Shown here piece after piece: positions 16,790 through 25,818 of a DNA stretch of 64,000 nucleotides. The first letter of the stretch is position 1; each line of letters opens with the position of its first letter. Position numbers and translations under genes: made by a program. A model generated the notes under the pieces. It was not told the DNA's origin and ran no database searches. It saw only the letters and a list, made by a program, of their open reading frames with translations. The DNA is taken from positions 124,001 to 188,000 of the forward strand of contig JAVJOU010000026.1 of NCBI GenBank assembly GCA_040216635.1, in the 5' to 3' direction. Source of the stretch: UBA1479 sp040216635. Lineage in GTDB: Bacteria; Pseudomonadota; Alphaproteobacteria; Rhodospirillales; Casp-alpha2.

Positions 16790-17553
16790 CCAATACCATG
16801 CCCCGTACCGTTCTGATCATGCAGGCTCGCATGGGTTCGACCCGCCTGCCCGGCAAGTCAATGATGGACCTGGCCGGGCGGCCTCTGGTCGGCAGAATCA
16901 TCGAACGCGTCAAACGCTGCGAAACACCGGACATCATCGTCTTGGCGACGACGGAAAAACCCGAGGACGACCCCTTGGCGGCACTTGCCAAGGAACACGG
17001 CATCCCCTGTTTTCGGGGTGCCGAGAACGATTTGGTAAAACGCTACCTCGATGCGGCGGCGCTCTATGACGCGGAGTTGATCTTGCGCCTTCCCGCCGAC
17101 AACGCCGCACCCGAGCCGTCGGAGATCGACCGCATGGCCCGCCATCATCTGACCCGGGGACATGCCTATTCGACAAACCTTGTGCCAATCCTGGGCAACG
17201 GGTATCCCGACGGAATCGGCACCGAAGCCATTGACCCGCAAGCCCTGGCCTGGGTCGGTGCGAATGTCACCGATCCGCGACGCCGCGAACATCCGCATCT
17301 CAACTTTTTCGATTTCGACAACGACCGTGCCGCCGACCCAAACCGATTCAAGGTCGGCACGGTGACATGTCCGGCCGAATTCGCGCGGCCGGACCTGGTG
17401 ATCGACGTCAACACCGCCGAGCAGTATGCCTATTGCAAAGCGATGTATGAATATCTCTACCCGCACAATCCCGAATTCCACATCACGGATATTATCACCT
17501 GGCACGACACAGTCTGGGTGCCTGAACATGGCGAGCCCAATTTTCACCGATGA
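16786..17553 (+). CDS. SpsF-type cytidylyltransferase 1
   Basis: 255 residues. The nucleotide-binding start QARMGSTRLPGKSM is characteristic of SpsF/CMP-KDO-synthetase-like cytidylyltransferases; LRLPADNAAPEP corresponds to the metal-binding strand. The second SpsF-like protein (54009) has the canonical TGDCPLIDP at this place, so this copy has diverged around its Asp. It could form a CMP-activated nonulosonate from the NeuB-type product; that link is inference. Both its ends overlap neighbours by four bases. Confidence 0.75.
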   Translation: MTNTMPRTVLIMQARMGSTRLPGKSMMDLAGRPLVGRIIERVKRCETPDIIVLATTEKPEDDPLAALAKEHGIPCFRGAENDLVKRYLDAAALYDAELILRLPADNAAPEPSEIDRMARHHLTRGHAYSTNLVPILGNGYPDGIGTEAIDPQALAWVGANVTDPRRREHPHLNFFDFDNDRAADPNRFKVGTVTCPAEFARPDLVIDVNTAEQYAYCKAMYEYLYPHNPEFHITDIITWHDTVWVPEHGEPNFHR

Positions 17554-18776
17554 ACCGCCAGTACGTCATTTTCTATTGGCATCTATTTTCCGAACGGGAT
17601 TGGGTGCGCTTCGATTGCGATCAAATGGCTGCGCGTGGCTATCGCGTACGGATCATACAATTGGGCAGTGCATTAGGCAGATTGCGGCTGCAAGACCTGG
17701 CCCGCGAAGGCACGGTCGCGGCACCCCAAGCGGAAACCCCGGAAACGCAGGAAGATATCCTACGGGTTTTGGACGGACTTTCCCCTTCCGATCTGATCCT
17801 TGTGATCTCTCCGCTGGAGTCCCGGTATTTATGGCTGAATGTTGAATTGGGGCGGCGAAAAGTGCCCTACGTTCAATTGAACCTTGGGCGCCTGCCGGAT
17901 CGCATCACTTTTCGACTGTTAATACAGCGGGGTGGGCTCCGTGCGTTGGCCGGCCTTCTGCCGGCCGCCCGGCATATGGCTTACCGCCTGAAATTTCATC
18001 TTCGTCTGCTGGGGGAAATGGGGTTGGACTACTTTCGCATCCCGGGGCCCCTGCTGTGGGGACGAGCGGGATCATCGCGGGAGCTGTTCTCCACAGAGGG
18101 CATTCATCTATGGCGCAGCAAAATCGTCGAGCTGGAATCGTTCGACGTCGCCTGGGCGCGCCGGGGCGATGCGATGGACACCGGCCTGGGTGATGCTCCT
18201 TATGCCGTTTATGTGGATGAGGCGCTGCGCGATCACCCGGACTACACAATCATCGACTTTCCACCACCGATCCAAGGTGAAGGTTTTTATCAGGCCTTAA
18301 AGCAATTCTTCGATCAGGTGGAAAGCCAATTGAACCTCAAAGTGATGGTGGCACTCCACCCAAAGGCCAATTATCAACCGCAGGAACTGGAACATCTGTT
18401 TGGTGATCGTATCGTCACTTCAGGTCAGACAGCCCCATTGATCAAAAATGCGAGCCTTGTATTCATGCATAACAGCACCTCGGCGTCTTATGCGGTGCTG
18501 TATCGCAAGGCGATCATGTTCCTGACCAGTGATCAAATAGACCGGTCCTGGCTACGTGCGGATTTGGAGGCGCGGTCATCCTGGCTGAATCAGCCGATCA
18601 TCAATATCGATGATGTTTCCCGCGACCATTGCATTATCAAGCCGCTTGCCGTGGACGAAGCCATTTACGCCGAGTTCGAAGACAGCTTTCTACGCACCCA
18701 AAATGCCCGGCGCGGCTCGGCGATCTGCGCGATTGCCGAACAATTCGAAGAGATGTCCCCTGTAACAGGCGACTGA
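17550..18776 (+). CDS. Putative GT-B-like glycosyltransferase, family unknown
   Basis: 408 residues, not assigned to a named family. The C-terminal half has features of GT-B transferases of the capsule/glycerophosphotransferase type: VALHPKANY, then a T-S-G segment, MHNSTSASYAVLYRKA with the His-x-Ser-Thr pattern, and IMFLTSD. The N-terminal part contains alternating strands and an amphipathic stretch near residues 130-160. It overlaps the cytidylyltransferase by four bases, so it may use the CMP-sugar made by that protein; this is inference. No signal peptide. Confidence 0.5.
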   Translation: MNRQYVIFYWHLFSERDWVRFDCDQMAARGYRVRIIQLGSALGRLRLQDLAREGTVAAPQAETPETQEDILRVLDGLSPSDLILVISPLESRYLWLNVELGRRKVPYVQLNLGRLPDRITFRLLIQRGGLRALAGLLPAARHMAYRLKFHLRLLGEMGLDYFRIPGPLLWGRAGSSRELFSTEGIHLWRSKIVELESFDVAWARRGDAMDTGLGDAPYAVYVDEALRDHPDYTIIDFPPPIQGEGFYQALKQFFDQVESQLNLKVMVALHPKANYQPQELEHLFGDRIVTSGQTAPLIKNASLVFMHNSTSASYAVLYRKAIMFLTSDQIDRSWLRADLEARSSWLNQPIINIDDVSRDHCIIKPLAVDEAIYAEFEDSFLRTQNARRGSAICAIAEQFEEMSPVTGD

Positions 18777-18795
18777 TACGAACCTGTCCGTACAG

Positions 18796-19815
18796 ATGAT
18801 TCATAGAAAACGGAAGAGAGTCTTGGGCACATTAGACGATAGATCAATACTGATTACCGGCGGCACCGGTTCCTTCGGGCGTGCGTTCGTCCGCCATATT
18901 TTGACCCATCATCGAGCAAAGCGCCTGGTCGTGTATTCGCGCGACGAATTGAAGCAATTCGAAATGGCCAATGAAGTGAACGCGCCCAATCTGCGTTATT
19001 TTATCGGCGACGTGCGTGATCGCGGCCGCTTGGAACGCGCCTTGAACGGCATCGATACAGTGGTCCATGCCGCGGCCATGAAGCAGGTGGTAGCATCGGA
19101 ATACAACCCTATCGAATGCATCATGACAAACGTCATGGGAGCGGAAAACGTCATCAATGCCTGTATCGATACCGACGTGAAGCAGGTCGTCGCTCTTTCC
19201 ACTGATAAAGCCGTCAACCCCATCAATCTATATGGCGCCAGCAAACTTTGTTCTGACAAGCTGTTCGTCGCCGCCAACAACATTGCCGGCACCAACGGTT
19301 GCCGTTTCTCGGTCGTACGCTACGGCAACGTCATTGGTTCGCGCGGCAGTGTGGTGCCCGTGTTCCGCAAGCAAATGGCGACCGGAAAGCTCTGCATTAC
19401 CGATCCGCGCATGACGCGTTTCTGGCTGACCATCGATCAAGGCGTCAGGTTTGTCATTCGCGGATTATCCATGATGCAGGGCGGCGAAGTCTTCGTGCCG
19501 AAGATCCCCTCCATGCGCATTCCCGATTTAGCCACCGCCATGGCACCCGACTGCGAACAGGAGATCACCGGCATTCGCCCCGGCGAGAAGCTTCACGAAA
19601 TCATGATTCCCGTCGACGAGGCCCGTCAAACGGTGGAGTTCGACGACTTCTACATCATCCGTCCCGACTTCCATATGTGGAAACCAGACAACAAGTATAT
19701 CTACGACGGATTGACCGGCGCGCCCGTGGCCGAGGGGTTTTCCTACACCAGCGATGGAAACGACACTTGGGTCAATGCTGAAGAGTTGCGCACCATGATC
19801 GGAACGGAGGACTAA
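18796..19815 (+). CDS. pseB: UDP-GlcNAc 4,6-dehydratase (inverting), PseB
   Basis: 339 residues. First step of pseudaminic acid synthesis: UDP-GlcNAc to UDP-2-acetamido-2,6-dideoxy-L-arabino-hexos-4-ulose. It shows ILITGGTGSFG, VVYSRDELKQ, AAMKQV, LSTDKAVNPINLYGASK (catalytic Thr/Asp/Lys and Tyr-x3-Lys), RYGNVIGSRGSV and GIRPGEKLHE, all strongly PseB-like. An alternative TTG at 18823 has GGAAGAGAG directly upstream and matches the usual family N-terminus better; the ATG is kept because no other evidence decides. The next gene is PseC. Confidence 0.9.
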   Translation: MIHRKRKRVLGTLDDRSILITGGTGSFGRAFVRHILTHHRAKRLVVYSRDELKQFEMANEVNAPNLRYFIGDVRDRGRLERALNGIDTVVHAAAMKQVVASEYNPIECIMTNVMGAENVINACIDTDVKQVVALSTDKAVNPINLYGASKLCSDKLFVAANNIAGTNGCRFSVVRYGNVIGSRGSVVPVFRKQMATGKLCITDPRMTRFWLTIDQGVRFVIRGLSMMQGGEVFVPKIPSMRIPDLATAMAPDCEQEITGIRPGEKLHEIMIPVDEARQTVEFDDFYIIRPDFHMWKPDNKYIYDGLTGAPVAEGFSYTSDGNDTWVNAEELRTMIGTED

Positions 19816-19816
19816 G

Positions 19817-20983
19817 GTGAGCCGTCCCGTCATCGGGTATGGACGTCAGACCATCGGCGAGACCGATATCGCTGCGGTCGTCGAGGTGCTGAAAGGCGAT
19901 TACCTGACCCAGGGACCTGCCGTCGAACGGTTCGAGGCCGCGTTGGCCGAAAAGGTCGGCGCCCGCCATGCCGTGACCTGCACCAACGGAACAGCCGCTC
20001 TGCACCTGGCCTGCCTAGCGGCGGGCCTGGGGCCGGGCGACACAGCTTTGGTTCCGGACATGACCTTCGTCGCCACGGCCAACGCCCCGCTTTATTGCGG
20101 CGCCGAGTCCCGGCTAACGGACATTGATCCCGAGACCCGCGCCATAGCCCCCGACAGCGCCGCTCGATTCGCCCGTTCGGACGCCGGCGCCAAAGCGATC
20201 CTGCCCGTGCATTTTGCAGGCTTGGCCACAGCCATCGCCGACATTCGCGCCTCTGCGCCCGATTTGATCATAATCGAAGATGCCTGCCATGCCTTGGGCG
20301 GCACCTATGAAGACGGCGGCCCGGTCGGAAATTGCATTCATTCGGACATGACTGCATTCTCGTTCCATCCGGTCAAACCCATCACCACGGGCGAAGGCGG
20401 CGCGGTAACGACCAATGATGACACCCTAGCTTATCGCCTGCGCCTATATCGCAACCACGGGATCGAACGCGACGCCGACAAATTGACCGGCGAGTCGATG
20501 GGGCCCTGGCTTTACGAACAACAAGCACTAGGCTTCAACTACCGAATGACGGACCTGCAAGCAGCACTCGGACTGGCGCAACTCGCGCAGCTCGACAGTT
20601 TTCTTGCTCGGCGCAGGGAAATTGCCGCTTTCTACGACGACCGGCTGGCCGGCTTGAACCACGCAACCTTGCCCCATGCCCACCCGGAGCAGCGCCGCCG
20701 GTCGGGTTTGCACCTCTATCATATCGATATTGATTTCCACACCCTGGGCCGCAGCCGTGCCGATTTAATGTCCGATCTACGCGATGCCGGCATAGGCACC
20801 CAGGTCCATTACATTCCAATTCACCACCACCCCTATCACCGCGATCGCGGTGTGGTGGGAGGCGGCGGTTTCCCAGTAACAGAAGACCACTACCGCCGGA
20901 CCCTTACCGTCCCCCTGTTCCCGACCATGACCGACGGCGAGGTCGAATATATCGCGACGGAATTGGGCAAACGACTCAACTAA
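19817..20983 (+). CDS. pseC: UDP-4-amino-4,6-dideoxy-AltNAc transaminase, PseC
   Basis: 388 residues from GTG with GGAGG seven bases upstream. A PLP aminotransferase acting on the PseB product, using glutamate. The signature FSFHPVKPITTGEGG holds the Schiff-base lysine, preceded by IIEDACHALGG; QALGFNYRMTDLQAALG follows. The PVKP context distinguishes PseC from most other DegT proteins in this window. One base separates it from pseB. Confidence 0.9.
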   Translation: MSRPVIGYGRQTIGETDIAAVVEVLKGDYLTQGPAVERFEAALAEKVGARHAVTCTNGTAALHLACLAAGLGPGDTALVPDMTFVATANAPLYCGAESRLTDIDPETRAIAPDSAARFARSDAGAKAILPVHFAGLATAIADIRASAPDLIIIEDACHALGGTYEDGGPVGNCIHSDMTAFSFHPVKPITTGEGGAVTTNDDTLAYRLRLYRNHGIERDADKLTGESMGPWLYEQQALGFNYRMTDLQAALGLAQLAQLDSFLARRREIAAFYDDRLAGLNHATLPHAHPEQRRRSGLHLYHIDIDFHTLGRSRADLMSDLRDAGIGTQVHYIPIHHHPYHRDRGVVGGGGFPVTEDHYRRTLTVPLFPTMTDGEVEYIATELGKRLN

Positions 20984-20997
20984 CAGCCAGACGAAAG

Positions 20998-21600
20998 ATG
21001 AGATCGGAATCAATCATGCAGCACGCGGATACTTATTTTGAACAGGTTCAACAAATCGCCGCAGGCATCGCTAAGAACCAGGTCGAAAAGTTGGTTTCAG
21101 AATTGGTCGAACTACGCGACCGAGGAGGGCGCCTGTTCGTCTTAGGTGTCGGCGGCAGCGCCGCCAACGCGTCGCACGCGGTCAACGATTTTCGCAAGCT
21201 CTGCGGTATCGAGACTTATGCACCGACGGACAACGTGTCGGAATTAACGGCGCGAACCAATGATGAAGGCTGGGAAACGGTTTTCGCCGGTTGGCTGGAA
21301 ACAAGCCGTTTATCATCGAACGACGCCATATTCGTATTTTCCGTCGGCGGCGGAAACGTGGAAAAGAACGTCAGCGTCAATCTGGTACGTGCCCTCGACG
21401 CGGCCAAAACGGCGGGCGCCAAGATTATGGGCGTGGTCGGCCGCGATGGCGGTTATGCCGGTCAGATCGGAGATACCGTCGTCACGGTCCCGGTGGTCGA
21501 CAGTAATCTAGTGACTCCTCATACGGAAGCCTTTCAGGCTGTCGTCTGGCACTGCTTGGTATCGCATCCGGACCTGCAGGTCCGCGCGACCAAGTGGTAA
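20998..21600 (+). CDS. SIS-domain phosphoheptose isomerase-like protein (GmhA-like)
   Basis: 200 residues. The SIS signature FVLGVGGSAANASHAVNDF resembles GmhA, which converts sedoheptulose 7-phosphate to D-glycero-D-manno-heptose 7-phosphate. The position of the E. coli catalytic Glu65 is Asp here by alignment, while the His180 equivalent (VVWHCL) is kept. ATG 21016 is an alternative start. With GmhB and transaldolase just downstream and HddC/HddA-like genes at 7786-9892, a heptose role is likely, though not certain given the active-site change. Confidence 0.7.
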   Translation: MRSESIMQHADTYFEQVQQIAAGIAKNQVEKLVSELVELRDRGGRLFVLGVGGSAANASHAVNDFRKLCGIETYAPTDNVSELTARTNDEGWETVFAGWLETSRLSSNDAIFVFSVGGGNVEKNVSVNLVRALDAAKTAGAKIMGVVGRDGGYAGQIGDTVVTVPVVDSNLVTPHTEAFQAVVWHCLVSHPDLQVRATKW

Positions 21601-22535
21601 CGGCGTCGCGCGAGCAAACGGCGAAGGCGACATCAGCAAACGTCATGGCATCAAGGCTGAAGCAATCCCGCCTGCCGGCTGCCCTCATCCGCAGCCTTGC
21701 CGTGCTGCCGATGTTTCACCTCGCGCGGTTTTTCCTCGACCAGATGTTCTTGGTCAGATTGGACAATCCACGGATCCGGCCTGTTTTCTTTGCCCACCCC
21801 CTGTCACTTTTATGCCGCACCTTGAACTATTTCGGCCGCCTATTCAGACACGAGTACAATGACTACGCCCTGACACGTTACGCCAAATATCAGCGCCATC
21901 ATTACGGCCCCGACGGTCGCGGGTATTTTTCATATGACAACATATCCGATACCGACAAGATCAAGCTTTACGGTTATCCCGAAGGGCGCCTTGGCTCGTT
22001 CATCGACGCCTACGGGCCGATCCTCGACTATCGCAACGGCGACCGGTTTTTCGATTGCGGCTGCGGGCGCGGGCAGAATGTGAAGGTTCTATTGGATCGT
22101 TTCGACCGCTCCGAAATTCGGGCCCTGGACATCAGCGCAGAAGCCGTCAGCATCATCGATCTGGCAACCAAGGGCGAACGGGTTGCGACATCTTCGGGCG
22201 ATGTTACTGATCCGGCCATCCTCGGCACCATCGCCGACAAATCCTGCGACCACGCGATTATATCCCATGTCTTTTCGCTCCTTATCTGTCCGGGGCTAGA
22301 GAAGACCAAGGCAGCCCGAGCCCATGTCGTGAAAGAACTTCTGCGGATCGCCCGCAAGTCGGTGTTGATCATCGATGAACCGGCCGCGATCTCTGATCAC
22401 GAACGGTTCGTAATCGAACAATGGAACCGAGGGTTTTTCGCTGAATATTTGCCAAGGTACTTTCCGGCCGAAGGCGGGCGAATCTACCGTATGCGGGCCG
22501 GTCTATCAGAAGGGATTTTGTTCGTATGCGATTGA
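21594..22535 (+). CDS. Class I SAM methyltransferase
   Basis: 313 residues from GTG 21594, which overlaps the previous stop; ATG 21645 is an equally reasonable start without the 17 leading residues. Residues about 30-75 are hydrophobic and basic and may associate with the membrane. Motif I FFDCGCGRGQN lies near residue 152, followed by ALDIS and, later, DHAIISHVFSLL. Interposed between the GmhA-like and GmhB genes, it may methylate a heptose or another precursor. The acceptor is unknown. Confidence 0.68.
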   Translation: MVTASREQTAKATSANVMASRLKQSRLPAALIRSLAVLPMFHLARFFLDQMFLVRLDNPRIRPVFFAHPLSLLCRTLNYFGRLFRHEYNDYALTRYAKYQRHHYGPDGRGYFSYDNISDTDKIKLYGYPEGRLGSFIDAYGPILDYRNGDRFFDCGCGRGQNVKVLLDRFDRSEIRALDISAEAVSIIDLATKGERVATSSGDVTDPAILGTIADKSCDHAIISHVFSLLICPGLEKTKAARAHVVKELLRIARKSVLIIDEPAAISDHERFVIEQWNRGFFAEYLPRYFPAEGGRIYRMRAGLSEGILFVCD

Positions 22536-23098
22536 CCCCGGCACGCGCTGTGTTTTTGGACCGGGACGGCGTCTTGTCCGAAACTGACGTTCGTGGCGGC
22601 AAGCCCTACGCACCCATGCGGTTCGAGGATTTTCACCTGACAGACGAGGCCCGTCCCGCCCTCGATCGCTTAAAGGAAGAAGGCTTTTTGCTGGTCGTGG
22701 TTACCAATCAACCCGATGTTGGAAACGGCCTGGTCGCGCGGGAAATTGTCGAACGTATGAACGACAACCTGGCCACTTTGTTGCCCGTCGACGCGATAAA
22801 AACCTGCTTTCATGCGCAAACCGATGGCTGTCTCTGCCGCAAACCAAATCCTGGGATGCTGACAGATTCAGCCGAGGAATTGAACATCGATTTGTGTGCA
22901 AGTTTCATGATCGGCGACCGCCGAAGCGACGTGGACGCGGGTGCCCGCGCCGGATGCACGACCATCTTCATTGATCGGGAATACGGTGAACCGCCGCCAA
23001 CCCATCCTGATTTCACCGTTATCTCGCTAAGGGAAGCCGTGGACATCGTCCTGTCCCATTGCGAGGCCACTGATAAGCTGAAAAGGACGAGCCGATGA
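22526..23098 (+). CDS. gmhB: D-glycero-D-manno-heptose 1,7-bisphosphate phosphatase (GmhB-type HAD)
   Basis: 190 residues of the HAD-IIIA family. The nucleophile motif FLDRDGVL supplies D12 and D14; motif II is VVVTNQ; a zinc-loop CFHAQTDGCLCRKP with one His and several Cys is diagnostic of GmhB; FMIGDRRSD is motif III/IV. It removes one phosphate from heptose 1,7-bisphosphate before nucleotidyl transfer. Overlaps the methyltransferase by 10 bases and the transaldolase by four. Confidence 0.85.
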   Translation: MRLTPARAVFLDRDGVLSETDVRGGKPYAPMRFEDFHLTDEARPALDRLKEEGFLLVVVTNQPDVGNGLVAREIVERMNDNLATLLPVDAIKTCFHAQTDGCLCRKPNPGMLTDSAEELNIDLCASFMIGDRRSDVDAGARAGCTTIFIDREYGEPPPTHPDFTVISLREAVDIVLSHCEATDKLKRTSR

Positions 23099-23841
23099 CC
23101 GCAATCGACAACCTCAAGATTAAACTGTTCGCTGACGGCGCCGACCTGGACAGCATGCTCGCGCTTTACGCCGACTCCAGAATCAAGGGCTTCACAACCA
23201 ACCCGACTTTGATGCGCAAAGCCGGTATTCAGGACTACGAAGCCTTCGCCCACCAAGTGCTCAAAGCGATACCTGACCGACCCGTAAGCTTTGAGGTGTT
23301 TGCCGACGACCTGTCGACCATAGAACGCCAAGCAGAAACCATTGCTGCATGGGGTGACAACGTGAACGTCAAAATTCCTGTCACCAATACCCAAGGAGAA
23401 TTCACCGGCCCGATCATCGAACGGCTTTCGGCGCGCGGAGTTCAATTGAACATCACCGCGATCTTCAGCCTTGCCCAAGTCGAAGCTGTCGCCGGAGCCT
23501 TGGCGCCGGAAACGCCGGCGATCATTTCCGTGTTCGCCGGCCGCGTCGCCGATACGGGCCTGGACCCCATGCCCCTGATGGCTGAATGCCGTGAAGCACT
23601 CGGCGGAAACCCCAATTGGGAGCTGCTGTGGGCCAGCCCGCGTGAACTGCTGAACATCTTTCAGGCAGATGCCGTTGGCTGCCACATCATAACGGCCACA
23701 CCAGACCTACTCGCCAAACTTTCCGGCGTCGGCAAGAACCTCGAAGCATTCAGCCTCGAAACCGTGGAAATGTTCTTCAATGATGCGCAATCGGCCGGAT
23801 ACACCATCAATATCGACCACCCAAGCCAGACCACCGCGTAA
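23095..23841 (+). CDS. Transaldolase-family protein
   Basis: 248 residues, the short TalC-like form. GFTTNPTLMRKAG begins the barrel; the Schiff-base lysine is K93 in NVKIPVTN; NITAIFSLAQV and SVFAGRVAD follow. Family members are transaldolases or fructose-6-phosphate aldolases. The overlap with gmhB suggests it supplies or balances sedoheptulose 7-phosphate for the local heptose branch. A role in another C3-transfer on a sugar phosphate remains possible. Confidence 0.82.
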   Translation: MTAIDNLKIKLFADGADLDSMLALYADSRIKGFTTNPTLMRKAGIQDYEAFAHQVLKAIPDRPVSFEVFADDLSTIERQAETIAAWGDNVNVKIPVTNTQGEFTGPIIERLSARGVQLNITAIFSLAQVEAVAGALAPETPAIISVFAGRVADTGLDPMPLMAECREALGGNPNWELLWASPRELLNIFQADAVGCHIITATPDLLAKLSGVGKNLEAFSLETVEMFFNDAQSAGYTINIDHPSQTTA

Positions 23842-23891
23842 TCCGTCGCAAGACTTCAGATCGCACAAGGCTCTAAGCACAATCAATTAGC

Positions 23892-25730
23892 ATGACCGTT
23901 ATCGAAAGCCTTAAATTCGTCTTTGCCAACCTGGATAGGCGCATGCGCCAAACGTTGGTTCTGGGCGCCGTTGCCCTGACGGCGTCGGCAGTGTTCGAAC
24001 TTATGGGGATCGGCTTGGTCTTTCCCATTGTCCAATTGCTGGCTGCAGACGACCTGCACAGCCAACATGCGTTCCTGCGTCAGGCCGCCGCACTGTTATC
24101 GATCGAAACTCCGGTTGACCTTGCTCTGGCTGGCATAATTGCGGTCTTCGTCCTGATCGTTACCAAAGGCGTGCTGTCCCTGATCTTCGAATACTGGCTG
24201 TCTCGCCGGGTTCTCGACGGTCGGCATCAAGCCATGTTGCGGCTGTTCGATGCCTATCTGGGGGCCCCATTGGAATGGCACGATAATTCCAATTCAGCGA
24301 CGTTGCTGCACCGGCTCAACACCTGTTGCAATATTGCGTTCAATTCCTCGGTCCTTAGTCTGATCGGCATCATCAGCGACACCATCCTCGCCATCGGGAT
24401 GACGGCCATCCTGATTTACACCTCGCCGCTGGCCGCCGGCCTCGGTTTGCTTGCCGGCATCGTCGGACTGAAATTGAATAATATGGTCTTGGCGCCGCGC
24501 ATCCATGCCGTGTCGAACCACAACCACAATCTCGCGCGGGAATTGAGCATCCTTGCTCTTGAGGCGATCCGCGGGATTCGCGACGTACGGCTGCTGTCTT
24601 GTGAATCCTTCCTTTCCAAGAATTATGACCAGGTCCTGAGCGGTTTGACCGATGCCCAGGCGAACATGCGGGTCTATCAGGTGGCACCCCGCTATCTTTT
24701 CGAGATCATCGCCGGCGCCTTCATTCTGATCGTCTTCCTAATCCTTGTCGCCGATTTGGACAAAACGGTCATCGTGCCGACCATGGCGCTTTACGCCGTC
24801 ACTGCCATGCGCCTTTTGCCAGCCGTTGCCCGGGCTGCATCACAAATCAACCAACTGCGCGGGCTCGTCCCCGCTGCAATGGAACTGAAAACCGAAACTG
24901 AAACTCTTGGCCGGAACCTTTTCCTTGAATCGGCGAACTGGACCGCCCGTAACGGCAATCGTCGCAAAAACAGCATGCGACGGAATCTGTCCCTGGACCA
25001 TGTCTCGTTCCGATACGGCGAAGGTGTGCCCGTACTGAACGACGTTTCAATCACCATCGAACGAGGCCAGTCCGTCGCGATCGTCGGAGCATCCGGCGCC
25101 GGAAAATCGACATTGATCAACCTGCTTCTCGGCCTATATCAACCCAGTCAAGGCGCCCTGATGATCGATGGGGAAAAATTGGACCCGAACCTGTCCGCCT
25201 ATGCCCGAAATATCAGCTTGGTGCCGCAACAGATTTTCCTTGCCGACACCAGCATCCGGCGCAACGTCGCCTTCGGTTTGGCCGACGGCGAAATCGACGA
25301 TATTCAGGTTCGCCGTGCATTGGCCGATGCCAAGCTGCTGGATTTCGTAAGCAGCCTGCCCGACGGCCTGGATACCCTTGTCGGCGAGCAAGGCGTGCGG
25401 CTTTCCGGCGGACAACGCCAACGCATCGGCATCGCCCGCGCCCTTTACACGGATCCCGAGATCATCGTTCTGGATGAAGCGACATCATCCCTGGATCTAG
25501 AAACCGAAGCACAAATTTCCGAGGTCGTTGCAGCATTACATGGGAAAAAAACGCTTATTACCGTTGCCCATCGCCTAAGCACGATCCAGAACTGCGATTG
25601 TATTTACTTTCTTAAAGACGGCCGCGTCATCGATCAGGGTACGTTCGACGAACTTCATGCGAATAACGCGGAATTTCATGCCTTGGTCAAACTCGGTCAA
25701 CTCCAAACTGCGGACCAAGCCCCGGCCTAA
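23892..25730 (+). CDS. ABC transporter, fused permease and ATPase (lipid-linked glycan flippase type)
   Basis: 612 residues. Six predicted membrane helices in the first about 320 residues, then an ATP-binding domain with Walker A GASGAGKST (about 399), signature LSGGQRQR (about 502) and Walker B IIVLDEATSSLD (about 522). The organisation is that of MsbA/PglK half-transporters that act as homodimers. In a glycan cluster without Wzx it is the best candidate for moving the lipid-linked product across the inner membrane. It starts 50 bases after the transaldolase gene. Confidence 0.85.
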   Translation: MTVIESLKFVFANLDRRMRQTLVLGAVALTASAVFELMGIGLVFPIVQLLAADDLHSQHAFLRQAAALLSIETPVDLALAGIIAVFVLIVTKGVLSLIFEYWLSRRVLDGRHQAMLRLFDAYLGAPLEWHDNSNSATLLHRLNTCCNIAFNSSVLSLIGIISDTILAIGMTAILIYTSPLAAGLGLLAGIVGLKLNNMVLAPRIHAVSNHNHNLARELSILALEAIRGIRDVRLLSCESFLSKNYDQVLSGLTDAQANMRVYQVAPRYLFEIIAGAFILIVFLILVADLDKTVIVPTMALYAVTAMRLLPAVARAASQINQLRGLVPAAMELKTETETLGRNLFLESANWTARNGNRRKNSMRRNLSLDHVSFRYGEGVPVLNDVSITIERGQSVAIVGASGAGKSTLINLLLGLYQPSQGALMIDGEKLDPNLSAYARNISLVPQQIFLADTSIRRNVAFGLADGEIDDIQVRRALADAKLLDFVSSLPDGLDTLVGEQGVRLSGGQRQRIGIARALYTDPEIIVLDEATSSLDLETEAQISEVVAALHGKKTLITVAHRLSTIQNCDCIYFLKDGRVIDQGTFDELHANNAEFHALVKLGQLQTADQAPA

Positions 25731-25818
25731 CAACCGGCTTGTTTGCCACCACCCCCGCCGGTTCGCGGCGGAACACACCCACCCATTCCAATAACGAAGC
25801 ACGGAATCGGATAGACCC

